Below are positions 1 through 8,024 of a stretch of 15,631 nucleotides of DNA, piece by piece. Under the pieces are notes generated by a model, which did not search any database, had not been told where the DNA came from, and saw nothing but the letters and a program-made list of their open reading frames with translations. Both the position numbers and the translations under genes were made by a program. Origin of the DNA: Cephalothrix simula (lineage: Eukaryota; Nemertea; Palaeonemertea; Archinemertea; Cephalotrichidae); NCBI GenBank assembly GCA_035591015.1, contig JAXIUW010021119.1:1-15631 (forward strand), in the 5' to 3' direction. Numbering within the stretch: the stretch's first letter is position 1; every line of letters starts with the position of its first letter.

Positions 1-165
1 GCCGAAGGCATGAGCCTTCGGCCAAGTCCGGGAGTGCAGAGGGCAGTGCCCTCTGCCGGGGTTGTTAGGGGTGGAACCCCTAACCCTAAACACTTTGGCA
101 AATAACTTTGCTTACTTATATGGGTGCAAGGCAATTCTCTATTGCCTTGCCGGGGTGGAACCCCG
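1..165 (+). repeat. Partial copy of the modular multi-hairpin repeat
   Basis: This is a run of consecutive hairpins that recurs almost intact at 15356-15512. In order: GCCGAAGGC/GCCTTCGGC with an ATGA loop (1-22, module E); GCAGAGGGC/GCCCTCTGC (37-57, module B); GTTAGGGGT/ACCCCTAAC with a GGA loop (about 64-84, module C); a short GCAAA/TTTGC stem (about 108-121, module F); GCAAGGCAAT/ATTGCCTTGC with a TCTCT loop (126-150, module D); and a CGGGGT/ACCCCG stem (about 152-166). The linkers match the right-hand copy while several stems differ in sequence but remain paired. Open frames crossing this stretch are products of the palindromes and have no protein-like character. Confidence 0.85.
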
Positions 166-246
166 CTATCAGTTAAGAGTTTTACCTTTAATCTTATTGT
201 CTATGTGTCTCTTGAGTCCTTATGGGCTGGTGCGTTATGGTTGAGG

Positions 247-255
247 TGGTATAAT
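247..255 (+). promoter_or_regulatory. Extended -10 promoter for tyrS-def
   Basis: TGGTATAAT is a perfect TATAAT hexamer preceded by TGN, an extended -10 element. It sits 36 bases before the tyrS ATG, predicting a start near 262 and a leader of about 29 nt. No good -35 hexamer is visible, which is usual for extended -10 promoters. The position directly after the repeat suggests tyrS has its own promoter. Confidence 0.6.
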
Positions 256-290
256 CACCAGAATTTTTATAAGTTAAACAGTCCACACGC

Positions 291-1559
291 ATGAACGAAC
301 TACTACACGAACTACAGCAACGGGGCTTTATAGACCAAGTTACCGATGGCGACGGCCTCGCTAAACAATTATCAGAGCAGAGCATTACTGCCTATGTGGG
401 CTTTGATCCCACTGCTGATTCATTGCATGCTGGGCATTTAATTCCGTTGATGGGGCTGTATCACCTGCGCCGTTATGGTCACCGGCCGATTGTGCTGTCT
501 GGAGTAGGCACGGCCATGATTGGCGACCCCAGCGGCAAGAATCAGATGCGGAAGATGTTGTCTTCTACAACGCTCAAGGCGAATGCTGAAGCTGTTAAGC
601 AACAAATCCAAGCTCTGCCCTGCTTTGCTGAACTGGCCAACCGCAACCAAGATATTATTTATACTGATAACAGTATTTGGCTTAATGAGCTTAATTTAAT
701 TGAGTTTCTGCGTGATGTAGCTTTGCATTTCTCGGTAAATCGTATGCTGACCTTTGAGACTTTTCGGTTACGCATTGAGAGGAACGGTCTATCTTTTATT
801 GAGTTTTGCTATCCTTTGCTCCAAAGCTATGATTTTATTGAACTCTATAAGCGTTATGGCTGTGTTCTACAGCTTGGAGGTAATGATCAATGGGCAAACA
901 TTATCAGCGGAGTTGATTTAGGGCGGCGCATGCTTAATCGTCAATTATACGGGCTAACTTTGCCTCTGCTGACTTTGGCCAATGGCGCCAAAATGGGTAA
1001 AACCGAAGGCGGTGCGCTATGGCTAGATTCAAAGCGAGTTTCGGCCTATGATTATTATCAATACTGGCTAAATATTCCCGATGAAGACTGCCCGAGATTG
1101 CTGAAACTATTAACAGAATTGCCACTTGATGAAATTGCCCGGCTCGGTCAGCTTGAGGGTGAAGAAATCCGTGAAGCTAAGGCCATACTAGCCTTCGAAG
1201 CCACACGTTTTATTCATGGTGAAGAGCAGGCTGCCTTGGCACGTCGTGGAGCCTCGGCAGCCTTTGGTGACCTTGAAGACGTTAGCCTTATTCCGTGTAC
1301 TACTCTTAGTGCCGATAGTTTAACCTTAAATAACGGTAATCATGGCTTATTAGTGATTGATGCCCTGCTTAAAAGCGGCTTGGCTAAATCAAAAAGCGAG
1401 GCACGACGCCTAATTTTGCAGGGTGGAGTTCGAATTAATAATGACGAACGCATTGATTCTATTGAAGAGTGTATCAAAGAGCAATCTCTGGCCAGCGATG
1501 GCATAATCTTGCGTGTCGGCAAAAAGAAGGTGCATCGCCTTATTTTAGGTGATTCATAG
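291..1559 (+). CDS. tyrS: Tyrosyl-tRNA synthetase
   Basis: This cytoplasmic class I aminoacyl-tRNA synthetase activates tyrosine with ATP and charges tRNA-Tyr. The 422-residue length is normal for bacterial TyrRS. The HIGH signature reads HAGH (residues 46-49) after YVGFDPTADSL. The tyrosine and tRNA-binding core includes QLGGNDQW. The KMSKS loop reads KMGKT (234-238) followed by EGG, an accepted TyrRS variant. A C-terminal S4 RNA-binding domain (about 350-415) contains KSKSEARRLILQGGVRIN. The GDPSGK-MRKML stretch is the type common in spirochaetes and some other phyla rather than the enterobacterial form. The ATG at 291 has no Shine-Dalgarno sequence but lies just behind the extended -10. 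def follows 27 bases downstream, probably co-transcribed. Identification is secure. Confidence 0.97.
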   Translation: MNELLHELQQRGFIDQVTDGDGLAKQLSEQSITAYVGFDPTADSLHAGHLIPLMGLYHLRRYGHRPIVLSGVGTAMIGDPSGKNQMRKMLSSTTLKANAEAVKQQIQALPCFAELANRNQDIIYTDNSIWLNELNLIEFLRDVALHFSVNRMLTFETFRLRIERNGLSFIEFCYPLLQSYDFIELYKRYGCVLQLGGNDQWANIISGVDLGRRMLNRQLYGLTLPLLTLANGAKMGKTEGGALWLDSKRVSAYDYYQYWLNIPDEDCPRLLKLLTELPLDEIARLGQLEGEEIREAKAILAFEATRFIHGEEQAALARRGASAAFGDLEDVSLIPCTTLSADSLTLNNGNHGLLVIDALLKSGLAKSKSEARRLILQGGVRINNDERIDSIEECIKEQSLASDGIILRVGKKKVHRLILGDS

Positions 1560-1586
1560 GTTAAACCATAGACATTCAATAGGTTA

Positions 1587-2150
1587 ATGAATAATAAACT
1601 TCCCGAATTAGTTACCATGGGCGACCCTCAGCTGGCCAAGCCTGCTCGCCCTGTGCATGTTAAGCATATCGGTCGCAATAAGTTTCAGCAGAAAATAGAT
1701 ACTCTAATTGAGTGCATGTTCCACTATCAGGGCATTGGTATTGCCGGGCCGCAAATTGGCTGGTTTGAAAGAGTATTTGTTCTGCAAAATGAAAGCGAGC
1801 TTGAAGTATGGATTAATCCTGAAATTGTGTGGTCTAGCTCCGATAAGGCTTGGGCTTGGGAGGGATGTTTATCTGTGCCGGGCTTGATGGGCTGGATTGA
1901 GCGTCCGCAAGATATTTCAGTGCGTGGCCTTAATCGCCATGGTGAACCGTGTAGTGCCGAATTAGTAGAATGGTCAGCTCGTGTTTATCAGCATGAATAT
2001 GACCACTTAGATGGCCTGCTCTATCCGTATCGCGCCAAAGATGCTCGGCATATTGTTTGCGCTCAGGCCTTTGAAAGCCGCTCTGAATGGCCGACAGACT
2101 GGCCTGCTAAGGGTGCGGCCAAAACACCGACCGGAGAATTATATCTATAG
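1587..2150 (+). CDS. def: Peptide deformylase
   Basis: This metalloenzyme removes the N-formyl group from nascent proteins at the ribosome. All three family motifs are present. Motif 1 is GIGIAGPQIG (residues 49-58), where the usual second Ala of GxGxAAxQ is Gly. Motif 2 is EGCLS (92-96), with metal-ligand Cys94. Motif 3 is HEYDH (136-140), supplying two His ligands and the catalytic Glu. At 187 residues it is of ordinary length. The ATG has a weak AGG five to six bases upstream. It follows tyrS by 27 bases with no terminator between, so both probably form a small translation-related operon. Methionyl-tRNA formyltransferase, its frequent partner, is not in this window. Confidence 0.95.
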   Translation: MNNKLPELVTMGDPQLAKPARPVHVKHIGRNKFQQKIDTLIECMFHYQGIGIAGPQIGWFERVFVLQNESELEVWINPEIVWSSSDKAWAWEGCLSVPGLMGWIERPQDISVRGLNRHGEPCSAELVEWSARVYQHEYDHLDGLLYPYRAKDARHIVCAQAFESRSEWPTDWPAKGAAKTPTGELYL

Positions 2151-2289
2151 TTTGCTAGCCTTATTAATCAATTTAATATTATGCTAGGGCATTGATGATA
2201 TTATTTAATTGGTCTTAATTAATTAGCATTGTTTGATTAGTGCTATTTAATATTAGTCAAACATACTGCAACCTAATTCTAGTACAACC

Positions 2290-2787
2290 ATGAAAGAGCT
2301 GATCATAATTAGACATGGCCGAGTTGCCTCAAAAGAATTTCCTTCTGACGCCCAGCGTGAATTATCCGCTGAAGGCTTTGAACAGCTTAAGCAGCAGGCA
2401 GCTCGCCTGAATACCGTTCACTGTGCCAAGCCGATTATCTGTGTTGCATCATCGGCAGTAAGAACCATGCAAAGTGCTGAAACCTTTATTGCTAATTACA
2501 ATCATGACTGTACGCTAGTTAAAACTTCGGCCATTTATAATGCACCGCTAGCGCATCTTGTTAGCACCATAAAAGACCTTGAAGACACCTACCCTACCGC
2601 CATTTTGGTTGGGCATATGCCCGCTGTATATCAGCTGACCTCTTATCTGTTGTCAAATGCTCAAACTGAATCAGAAGTCAGCTTTGGCACCGCTACCATG
2701 GCTATTTTTAAGCTGAATATCAACAAATGGTCAGACTTAACCCATCATAGCGGCGTTATGGAACACTTTTTCACCGCCCCAATCTAA
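2290..2787 (+). CDS. SixA-like histidine phosphatase
   Basis: This is a histidine phosphatase superfamily (phosphoglycerate mutase-like) protein of 165 residues, the size of SixA, which removes phosphate from phosphohistidine on phosphotransfer proteins. The N-terminal catalytic RHG is at residues 8-10 (His9 would carry the phosphate). The second Arg is in SSAVRTMQSAE (Arg58), and the second catalytic His is in VGHMP (His109). No signal peptide is seen, so it is cytoplasmic. The ATG lacks a Shine-Dalgarno sequence. Its stop codon overlaps the start of the next gene by one base (TAATG), indicating translational coupling with the prenyl synthase. Pairing with an isoprenoid enzyme makes a role on another phosphorylated substrate possible, but the sequence does not settle this. 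Confidence 0.85.
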   Translation: MKELIIIRHGRVASKEFPSDAQRELSAEGFEQLKQQAARLNTVHCAKPIICVASSAVRTMQSAETFIANYNHDCTLVKTSAIYNAPLAHLVSTIKDLEDTYPTAILVGHMPAVYQLTSYLLSNAQTESEVSFGTATMAIFKLNINKWSDLTHHSGVMEHFFTAPI

Positions 2788-3884
2788 TGCAGGCCTCTAT
2801 TGCTGATAGCCCGATCTTAAGCCCGAACGAAGTTAGAATTGATGATGCTACATCGCTGATTGAACTGCAAAAAACAGTTAAGCTATGGATGCACAATGAG
2901 CTAAGAGAATTCCTTAGCGCAGATCTTCCACCATCAGATAATCTTGGTCGCAATGAGTATTTATATTCGTTAATGGCCAGCTATCCCTTGCGACCAGCCA
3001 AGTACGCTCGCCCGCTCTTAATGATTTTGATGGCTAGCCTCTGGGGCATTGATACACGACTATTAAGACCTTCATTATTAGCATTAGAGCTTTTTCAAAA
3101 CTTCGCCCTCGTCCATGACGATATTGAAGATGGCTCTAATCTGCGCCGTGGCCAACCCGCTCTGCATATTGCTCATGGCGTGCCTTTGGCCATCAATGCC
3201 GGCGATGCTCTGTTCAATTATGCCTTTAAGGCTTTGCTGCAAAACTCCAAGTTAATTGATGCCGAGCTGACCATTAAGCTGCAAGAGCGCTTTGGAGAGG
3301 CCTTCCAAAAAACTCTTGAAGGTCAAGCTATTGATATTGGATGGCGCAATCGTGGCATTATTCCATCGCCAGCAGACTATCTAGCCATGGTTGAGCTGAA
3401 AACGGCTTGGTACTCTGGTCGTATTCCCTGCGAAATAGGTGCGTTGATTGCCCAAAGACCAGCCGATGAGCTAGAATTAGCTGGTGAGTTGGGTCGGTTG
3501 ATTGGTATTGGCTTTCAGATTAGAGACGATATTTTAAGTCTTTCGGCACCTGAAGACGGCGTAGAGCACCTCAAGGATGTTTTTGGTGACATCGCTGAAG
3601 GCAAGCGTTCTTTAATCATTATTACTTTGTTTGAGCGCATTGACCACCAGCAAGGGCAAAAGCTGCGCTCTATTTTAGATTTGCCACCCCAAGAAACCAC
3701 CGCAGAGCACTGCCAGTGGGTGTTAGACTTAATAAAACAGCATCAAGCCTTTGATGTTGCCCAGTCTAAATGTCGCCATACCTATGAACAGGCCTTGCGG
3801 TTACTTGACCAACTCCCGAGCAAAAAAGGCTTGCCGTTGCTCGCTGAATTGATAGAACTTTTATTGTGCCAACGCAATGGTTGA
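2787..3884 (+). CDS. Polyprenyl diphosphate synthase (short or medium chain)
   Basis: This trans-isoprenyl diphosphate synthase condenses allylic diphosphates with isopentenyl diphosphate, for quinone side chains or carrier lipids. It has 365 residues. The first Asp-rich motif is DDIED (111-115) followed by GSNLRRGQP. It has no two-residue insertion, unlike the bacterial FPP synthase DDxxxxD form. Phe lies five residues before it, a chain-length-determining position. The conserved KT (205-206) is present. The second motif, DDILS (247-251), has Ser where classical enzymes have the last Asp, a substitution also seen as Gly in some bacterial families. EGKRSL (271-276) follows. Product length cannot be assigned from sequence alone. 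The start overlaps the phosphatase stop and its own stop overlaps the next gene. Confidence 0.92.
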   Translation: MQASIADSPILSPNEVRIDDATSLIELQKTVKLWMHNELREFLSADLPPSDNLGRNEYLYSLMASYPLRPAKYARPLLMILMASLWGIDTRLLRPSLLALELFQNFALVHDDIEDGSNLRRGQPALHIAHGVPLAINAGDALFNYAFKALLQNSKLIDAELTIKLQERFGEAFQKTLEGQAIDIGWRNRGIIPSPADYLAMVELKTAWYSGRIPCEIGALIAQRPADELELAGELGRLIGIGFQIRDDILSLSAPEDGVEHLKDVFGDIAEGKRSLIIITLFERIDHQQGQKLRSILDLPPQETTAEHCQWVLDLIKQHQAFDVAQSKCRHTYEQALRLLDQLPSKKGLPLLAELIELLLCQRNG

Positions 3885-4149
3885 CCCCATACTGCTCTTT
3901 AAGCTAAGTATTGCTGCCGTAACCGTTATCATTCTGATTTTTGCAGTGATCTTGCCCCTGATAAAATATCTTAAAGCATCGGCCAGTCATAACATTTTAG
4001 ACGCTCCACTGGCCGATTTACCGCCCGAAGATGAGCCTGAAGTAAATATTCCTGATGATGGCCGTTCACGGCAAGAAATGATTGAAGAAATTCGCTCTGA
4101 AGCCGGCGATGCCGCACAAGTTATGAGCAAGTGGTTACGCACCAAGTAG
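3877..4149 (+). CDS. Small membrane protein with FliF-C-terminus-like tail
   Basis: A 90-residue protein with one strongly hydrophobic segment (about residues 6-30, ending in LPLIKYLK) and an acidic, Pro-rich linker (LPPEDEPE). It ends in an amphipathic helix, RQEMIEEIRSEAGDAAQVMS, closing in KWLRTK. The A-V-x-x-W-L pattern near the end resembles the C-terminal peptide of the flagellar MS-ring protein FliF that docks on FliG. This is a resemblance by eye only. The linker and length do not match full FliF, so it is not FliF itself. Its ATG lies within the end of the prenyl synthase gene (8-base overlap, ATGGTTGA), so translation is probably coupled. It ends inside the 3' end of the convergent 747-residue gene. 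Function unknown. Confidence 0.8.
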   Translation: MVDPILLFKLSIAAVTVIILIFAVILPLIKYLKASASHNILDAPLADLPPEDEPEVNIPDDGRSRQEMIEEIRSEAGDAAQVMSKWLRTK

Positions 4150-6378
4150 CTCATCCAGTAAAACGGCCACAGCAGTATCTGAGGCAGCTAGCTCGGTGGC
4201 TGGATAAACCACCATACGACACTTATGCCATGGATAACCCTTAGTGGCATTCCATAATTCATTCAGAATAACCACCGCCCCCTTATCGCGATATAGTTTG
4301 AACTCAGACCGCAAAACCTCTAATACCGCTAAGCTAACTTCTGCGCCATGGGCAATAACCACCAAGTCGCTCTCCCAATTACCAGCATAGGGCGCAAGCT
4401 GCTGATATAGGCTGGCTTTTATCTGTTTAGCCTTGGTTGCTGCTGGCTCTAAATTAGGCTGGGCAGTATTGCTAGAAGTCTCGTTGAGGGTGTCATTAGC
4501 AGCATCAGTCATGGCTATGCTGACGGGCTTAAGCAGTACTGCTTGAATAAAATTCTCTTTAAGCTGCGGAAAACAGCTTAGTAAGGCTCTGTTCAACGGT
4601 TGCAGGTTGGCTTCATTATTGGTGATCAGCAATATTTTGCAGCAGGTAGCTCTATTCAGCCACTCTTGACTTTGATGACATTCTATTGTGAAAATAGCCT
4701 GAGCAATTTGACGATAATAAGTTTTGTACCAGCTAGTTAGGCTTTGCTCTGCGGCCTGAGCATACCAAGCCTCTGCCTGACTTTTATAGTGATTATACTC
4801 GGCGGATAGGGCTTCTTTATCACTCTCAAGCTGCTGATATTGGCGATTAACTTTGAGCAATTTTTGTTCGGTACGATAGCTAATATCACCCAAGTTTTTT
4901 CTGGCTGCAGTGCTGGCGATGATGGTTCCGTTGAGCACGTAGTCATTCAGTATTTCGGGGGTTAACGTTTGGGCAATGTCGGCATTGTCAAGCTCTAGCA
5001 CGTCTAGCCAACGCTTTTTAGCTCCACGAGGCAGGCTTTGCATTGATAAGAAATCATTTTCACGATTAATGCCCGCTACCAAAATGGGCTTGCGCTCTGC
5101 ATCAGCCGGCAGCTTATTGCGCCAATTAAGCTGGCTCAACCACTTGAGATTACTCGCTGCTTGCTCTGACACGGCCTGCTCTTGCTTTAATAATTTAAGA
5201 CGGCGTTCAATGGTCTGCTGCTGATTGAAGCGGTCAAGAAACTCTTTTACGCTAGGCTCTGTGATGTGTTCTGGGTTACTGGGTTGCTCATCCTTCAAAA
5301 GCTGCGTTGCGGCGATGATGTTGTAATTAAAAATCAATCCCGGAATAGGAGTTAAGCCGTGCGCTGCCAGTAGTTTATCTGAAGAATGCTCCATGCTGCG
5401 CACAACAAGCCCTGCGGTTGGGGGCAATGCGCTGAATTCGGCGAGGGGCAAAATGCGCCCGGCATAATTGAACTTTTTATGCATAAACTGAGCGTGTTCA
5501 GCACTTAGTGTTCCATCGCACAAATAAAGCGGAATGTGCTTGGCGGCATAGGCAAAGGTATTACCCATCCACAGCCCATACAATGAGCGACAATTAAACG
5601 CAGCCACCTTGGTTAATTCTTCAACCAGAGTTGCCTTAGCGGCTGGGTCTGTAGAATGCCTGTCCCAAACATATTCAAATTTATTTTGCCCGCTAGCTAA
5701 GCCGCAAATATCATGCACAGGTAGTTTGCCGACTAAAAAGAATCTAAGGCCATCATAGCGCAAACTATGAATGAGGTTTTTATCAATTAAAGACAGTGCT
5801 TTATACTCAGGCAGAGCTTTATAGCCTAACCATGTTGCGCCAATTTTAAGCTGGGCAATATTCTTGAGTGCAACTAGGCACGGCCGAGGCTTAATAACTT
5901 GCCCATCAGTCAGTTTAATGGCTTCAACCGAGGCTATGGGCTGTGGCGCAATGCTTGAAGACTTCTTTTTCGTGATGCAATCTTCACCAATAATGTAGGC
6001 AAGGCTTTTATCATTTAAGACCACGCCAGCACTATGCTGCAACCGATTGAGGCTTGCTAATAGCGACTTGAAGACAATTACCGTAGGAATATCCTGATTT
6101 TGCCCTAGTAGTTCAGACAGCCGTTCGCTTCCGTTTAGGGCTTCTTCGGTGCAGAAAATAAAATCAATCTGCCCCTTGCGCCAAGATTGCTGTAGATGCT
6201 GCGCCGAGAGATTAGTTAGTAGGTCATCAGTGTAGATTAGTGCTGAAAACCTAGTCTCAACAAGCTCGTGCAACTGGCTTAAAATCTCTGTCCATAAATC
6301 TTGACTGCCTCCCAGAGCCAGCAGTTTTAGAAAAGTGATATTTTGCCCTAACCTTTCTCTGCCTTCCTTCGTATACAT
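4135..6378 (-). CDS. Hypothetical 747-residue protein
   Basis: I do not recognise this family. The 747 residues contain no signal peptide or clear membrane segment, so it is probably cytoplasmic. Several hydrophobic-strand stretches look like repeated alpha/beta folds: FSALIYTDD (43-51), IPTVIVFK (97-104), KILLITNNE (581-589), SDLVVIAHGAEVS (670-682) and GAVVILNE (700-707). Helical, probably coiled-coil segments lie at about 377-410 and 500-545. An Asn/Thr/Ala-rich linker spans about 624-650. No P-loop, DExx box, HTH or catalytic signature is evident. Some strands are followed by acidic or charged residues as in receiver-like folds, but I would not name one. It is divergent from the 278-residue gene, with only 59 bases between starts. 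It converges on the upstream operon with a 15-base overlap of coding ends. Length, composition and intact frame argue for a real gene. Confidence 0.85.
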   Translation of the reverse strand: MYTKEGRERLGQNITFLKLLALGGSQDLWTEILSQLHELVETRFSALIYTDDLLTNLSAQHLQQSWRKGQIDFIFCTEEALNGSERLSELLGQNQDIPTVIVFKSLLASLNRLQHSAGVVLNDKSLAYIIGEDCITKKKSSSIAPQPIASVEAIKLTDGQVIKPRPCLVALKNIAQLKIGATWLGYKALPEYKALSLIDKNLIHSLRYDGLRFFLVGKLPVHDICGLASGQNKFEYVWDRHSTDPAAKATLVEELTKVAAFNCRSLYGLWMGNTFAYAAKHIPLYLCDGTLSAEHAQFMHKKFNYAGRILPLAEFSALPPTAGLVVRSMEHSSDKLLAAHGLTPIPGLIFNYNIIAATQLLKDEQPSNPEHITEPSVKEFLDRFNQQQTIERRLKLLKQEQAVSEQAASNLKWLSQLNWRNKLPADAERKPILVAGINRENDFLSMQSLPRGAKKRWLDVLELDNADIAQTLTPEILNDYVLNGTIIASTAARKNLGDISYRTEQKLLKVNRQYQQLESDKEALSAEYNHYKSQAEAWYAQAAEQSLTSWYKTYYRQIAQAIFTIECHQSQEWLNRATCCKILLITNNEANLQPLNRALLSCFPQLKENFIQAVLLKPVSIAMTDAANDTLNETSSNTAQPNLEPAATKAKQIKASLYQQLAPYAGNWESDLVVIAHGAEVSLAVLEVLRSEFKLYRDKGAVVILNELWNATKGYPWHKCRMVVYPATELAASDTAVAVLLDELLGA

Positions 6379-6404
6379 AACAAGGTCTAAATAAATAGAG
6401 ATTA

Positions 6405-6433
6405 TTCACCATCTTTCATTGAGAGTATATACT
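6405..6433 (+). promoter_or_regulatory. Promoter placing the start of transcription at the ATG
   Basis: TTCACC (6405-6410), 17 bases, then TATACT (6428-6433). The -10 matches consensus at five of six positions and the -35 at four of six. The ATG at 6438 begins only five bases after the -10, so transcription should start at or within a base or two of the initiation codon. This predicts a leaderless mRNA for the 278-residue gene. Confidence 0.5.
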
Positions 6434-6437
6434 AGCC

Positions 6438-7274
6438 ATGACTGCTCCGTCTGAAGTAATTACCAAAATAGCAAAGCTGTGTCGTCAAGTTGAAAACTAT
6501 TATCATGAAATCCAGCGACAACTGACCACCTGCTACCGACTAGAACATCAATTAAGGCACGCTGCCCAAAAAGATACGCTGTCAAAAAGCGAACTTCGGC
6601 AGCAACTTAGTGATGCCCGCAAAGAATATCTTACCTTGGGCGACATGATTAGCGATAGGGTACAAGAAATCCATGATATTTCTCTAAAGTACTCTTTAGC
6701 AGAATTCAAATATCTGTACATACTAAGTATGGCTAGACTTTTGGCAGCACTTGAATCACGCAATCCAATTCAGAATTTTGTTAAGCAATTTGCCGAGAGA
6801 ATTTTGCCAGACTGGGTTATTGAAGGCTCAGAATATCTGCCTGATACACGCCATCAACAAGACCGCCTTGAGCGCACCATTATGATGCTTGAGGCTCGTT
6901 ACCAAAAAAGATTTTATGCCAACAAACTACGCCGTAGTGAAGATGCTGAAAATATTATTCCTTTAATTGAAAAATTAATTGTGAAGGACCCGATAGACAT
7001 CAATACTCCAATTTGGGTAGCCAACCTTTTACTGGGACTAATTGACAAAAAGCATCCGCAAAGTGCATCAATGATTGAGGCCGTCCGTGGCTACTGCGAT
7101 ATGGCCTTAGACGGCATTGATGGTTACATCAATCTACAGCAACTAAACGCTAATGATAGAGAAAAAATGCGCTCTGACTACGTTAAAACCATAACCCAAA
7201 TTCAAAAGCATGCTCAACTACTAAGCATGCATACGCTCCGCTTAAACCAAGTCTACTCCGATTGCCAGCTTTAG
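6438..7274 (+). CDS. Hypothetical helical protein, 278 residues
   Basis: No family recognised. The protein is almost entirely helical and charged, with a likely coiled coil over about residues 5-85 (VENYYHEIQRQLTTCYRLEH, then SKSELRQQLSDARKEYLTLG). A central part has a short hydrophobic run (KYLYILSMARLLAAL, about 91-105), probably buried rather than membrane-spanning. The C-terminal helical region ends in HTLRLNQVYSDCQL. No signal peptide, metal-binding or nucleotide-binding motif is visible. It shares a 59-base divergent intergenic region with the 747-residue gene, so the two may be co-regulated partners. Its stop overlaps that of the convergent barrel gene by a few bases. The promoter sits so close to the ATG that the message is probably leaderless. 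Confidence 0.83.
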   Translation: MTAPSEVITKIAKLCRQVENYYHEIQRQLTTCYRLEHQLRHAAQKDTLSKSELRQQLSDARKEYLTLGDMISDRVQEIHDISLKYSLAEFKYLYILSMARLLAALESRNPIQNFVKQFAERILPDWVIEGSEYLPDTRHQQDRLERTIMMLEARYQKRFYANKLRRSEDAENIIPLIEKLIVKDPIDINTPIWVANLLLGLIDKKHPQSASMIEAVRGYCDMALDGIDGYINLQQLNANDREKMRSDYVKTITQIQKHAQLLSMHTLRLNQVYSDCQL

Positions 7275-8002
7275 AAGCCAACCACTGAGCTAACAACCCA
7301 GCTTAAATCTCTGGTATCAAAGAATGTTTGCAGAGTAACAACCTCAGCAATTTCAAATTCTGCACCAATCTTAAACCTAGAAGAGCCACCACGAATAGTT
7401 TTGACATAGGTAAAGTCATATTCAAGATTTATCCATATATCAGGATGCACGGCGAGGCTCATTCCAACATCAAATTGCAGATTGTCTACATAAATGTTCA
7501 CCACATAGGCACCCAAATGATCAAAGGGTAAAAACTGACTGGTCCATACTAAAAATATCAGCTTATCGCGATTGCCCGTTAGCAACTCTTTGCGTGATGC
7601 GCCCTCTAGGGCACGTTTTTCATGCGAGACCTCCGGCACAAGTCTGTATATGCCACCAATGGCAAAGTCAGAGGCAATTGAATCTATACTAAATAGTTGA
7701 AGGCGCAGTCGTATCTCATAGAATCCAAAGTCTTGATAAGGCTCGGAAACCATATAGAACTCATTGGCAATCTGAAAAATGCCATACTGAAAACTATAAC
7801 CAAAATCTCTAGCTCTAATGCTAACGCTGGTCAAGTCACTCAGCTGAATGCCAAAGTATACGTTGTGGGCATCTCGCTGATTTAATGCGGTTGGAAAGTC
7901 TATTATTGAAGACGCATTAAGGCTGGCATCCATGGGTTGTGCCGCCACGGTGCTTATACCTAAGCCACAATAAATAATCAGCAGTAAAAGTTTTTTCGTC
8001 AT
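7271..8002 (-). CDS. Outer-membrane-type beta-barrel protein, 243 residues
   Basis: The N-terminus is a classical Sec signal peptide: MTKK, a hydrophobic core LLLLIIYCGLGIS, then TVAA before Q, with cleavage expected after residue 21 or nearby. The mature part is rich in alternating polar/hydrophobic strands with aromatic girdle residues, such as VYFGIQLSDLTSVSIRARDF, FYEIRLRLQLF, IWINLEYDFTYV and SRFKIGAEFEI. It ends in WVVSSVVGF, a C-terminal Phe typical of barrel proteins inserted by BamA. That pattern implies a diderm cell. The size suggests about 8 to 10 strands. No specific family is recognised and the cargo or function is unknown. A GGG directly before the ATG is the only ribosome-binding hint. 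The 3' end overlaps that of the convergent 278-residue gene. Confidence 0.82.
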   Translation of the reverse strand: MTKKLLLLIIYCGLGISTVAAQPMDASLNASSIIDFPTALNQRDAHNVYFGIQLSDLTSVSIRARDFGYSFQYGIFQIANEFYMVSEPYQDFGFYEIRLRLQLFSIDSIASDFAIGGIYRLVPEVSHEKRALEGASRKELLTGNRDKLIFLVWTSQFLPFDHLGAYVVNIYVDNLQFDVGMSLAVHPDIWINLEYDFTYVKTIRGGSSRFKIGAEFEIAEVVTLQTFFDTRDLSWVVSSVVGF

Positions 8003-8024
8003 CCCTGAACAAATAGCTATAGAG

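Noticed and set aside
62-244. A 60-residue open frame at the window start
   Set aside because: It runs through hairpin repeats; palindromes lacking stops open frames on both strands, and the translation has no protein-like features.
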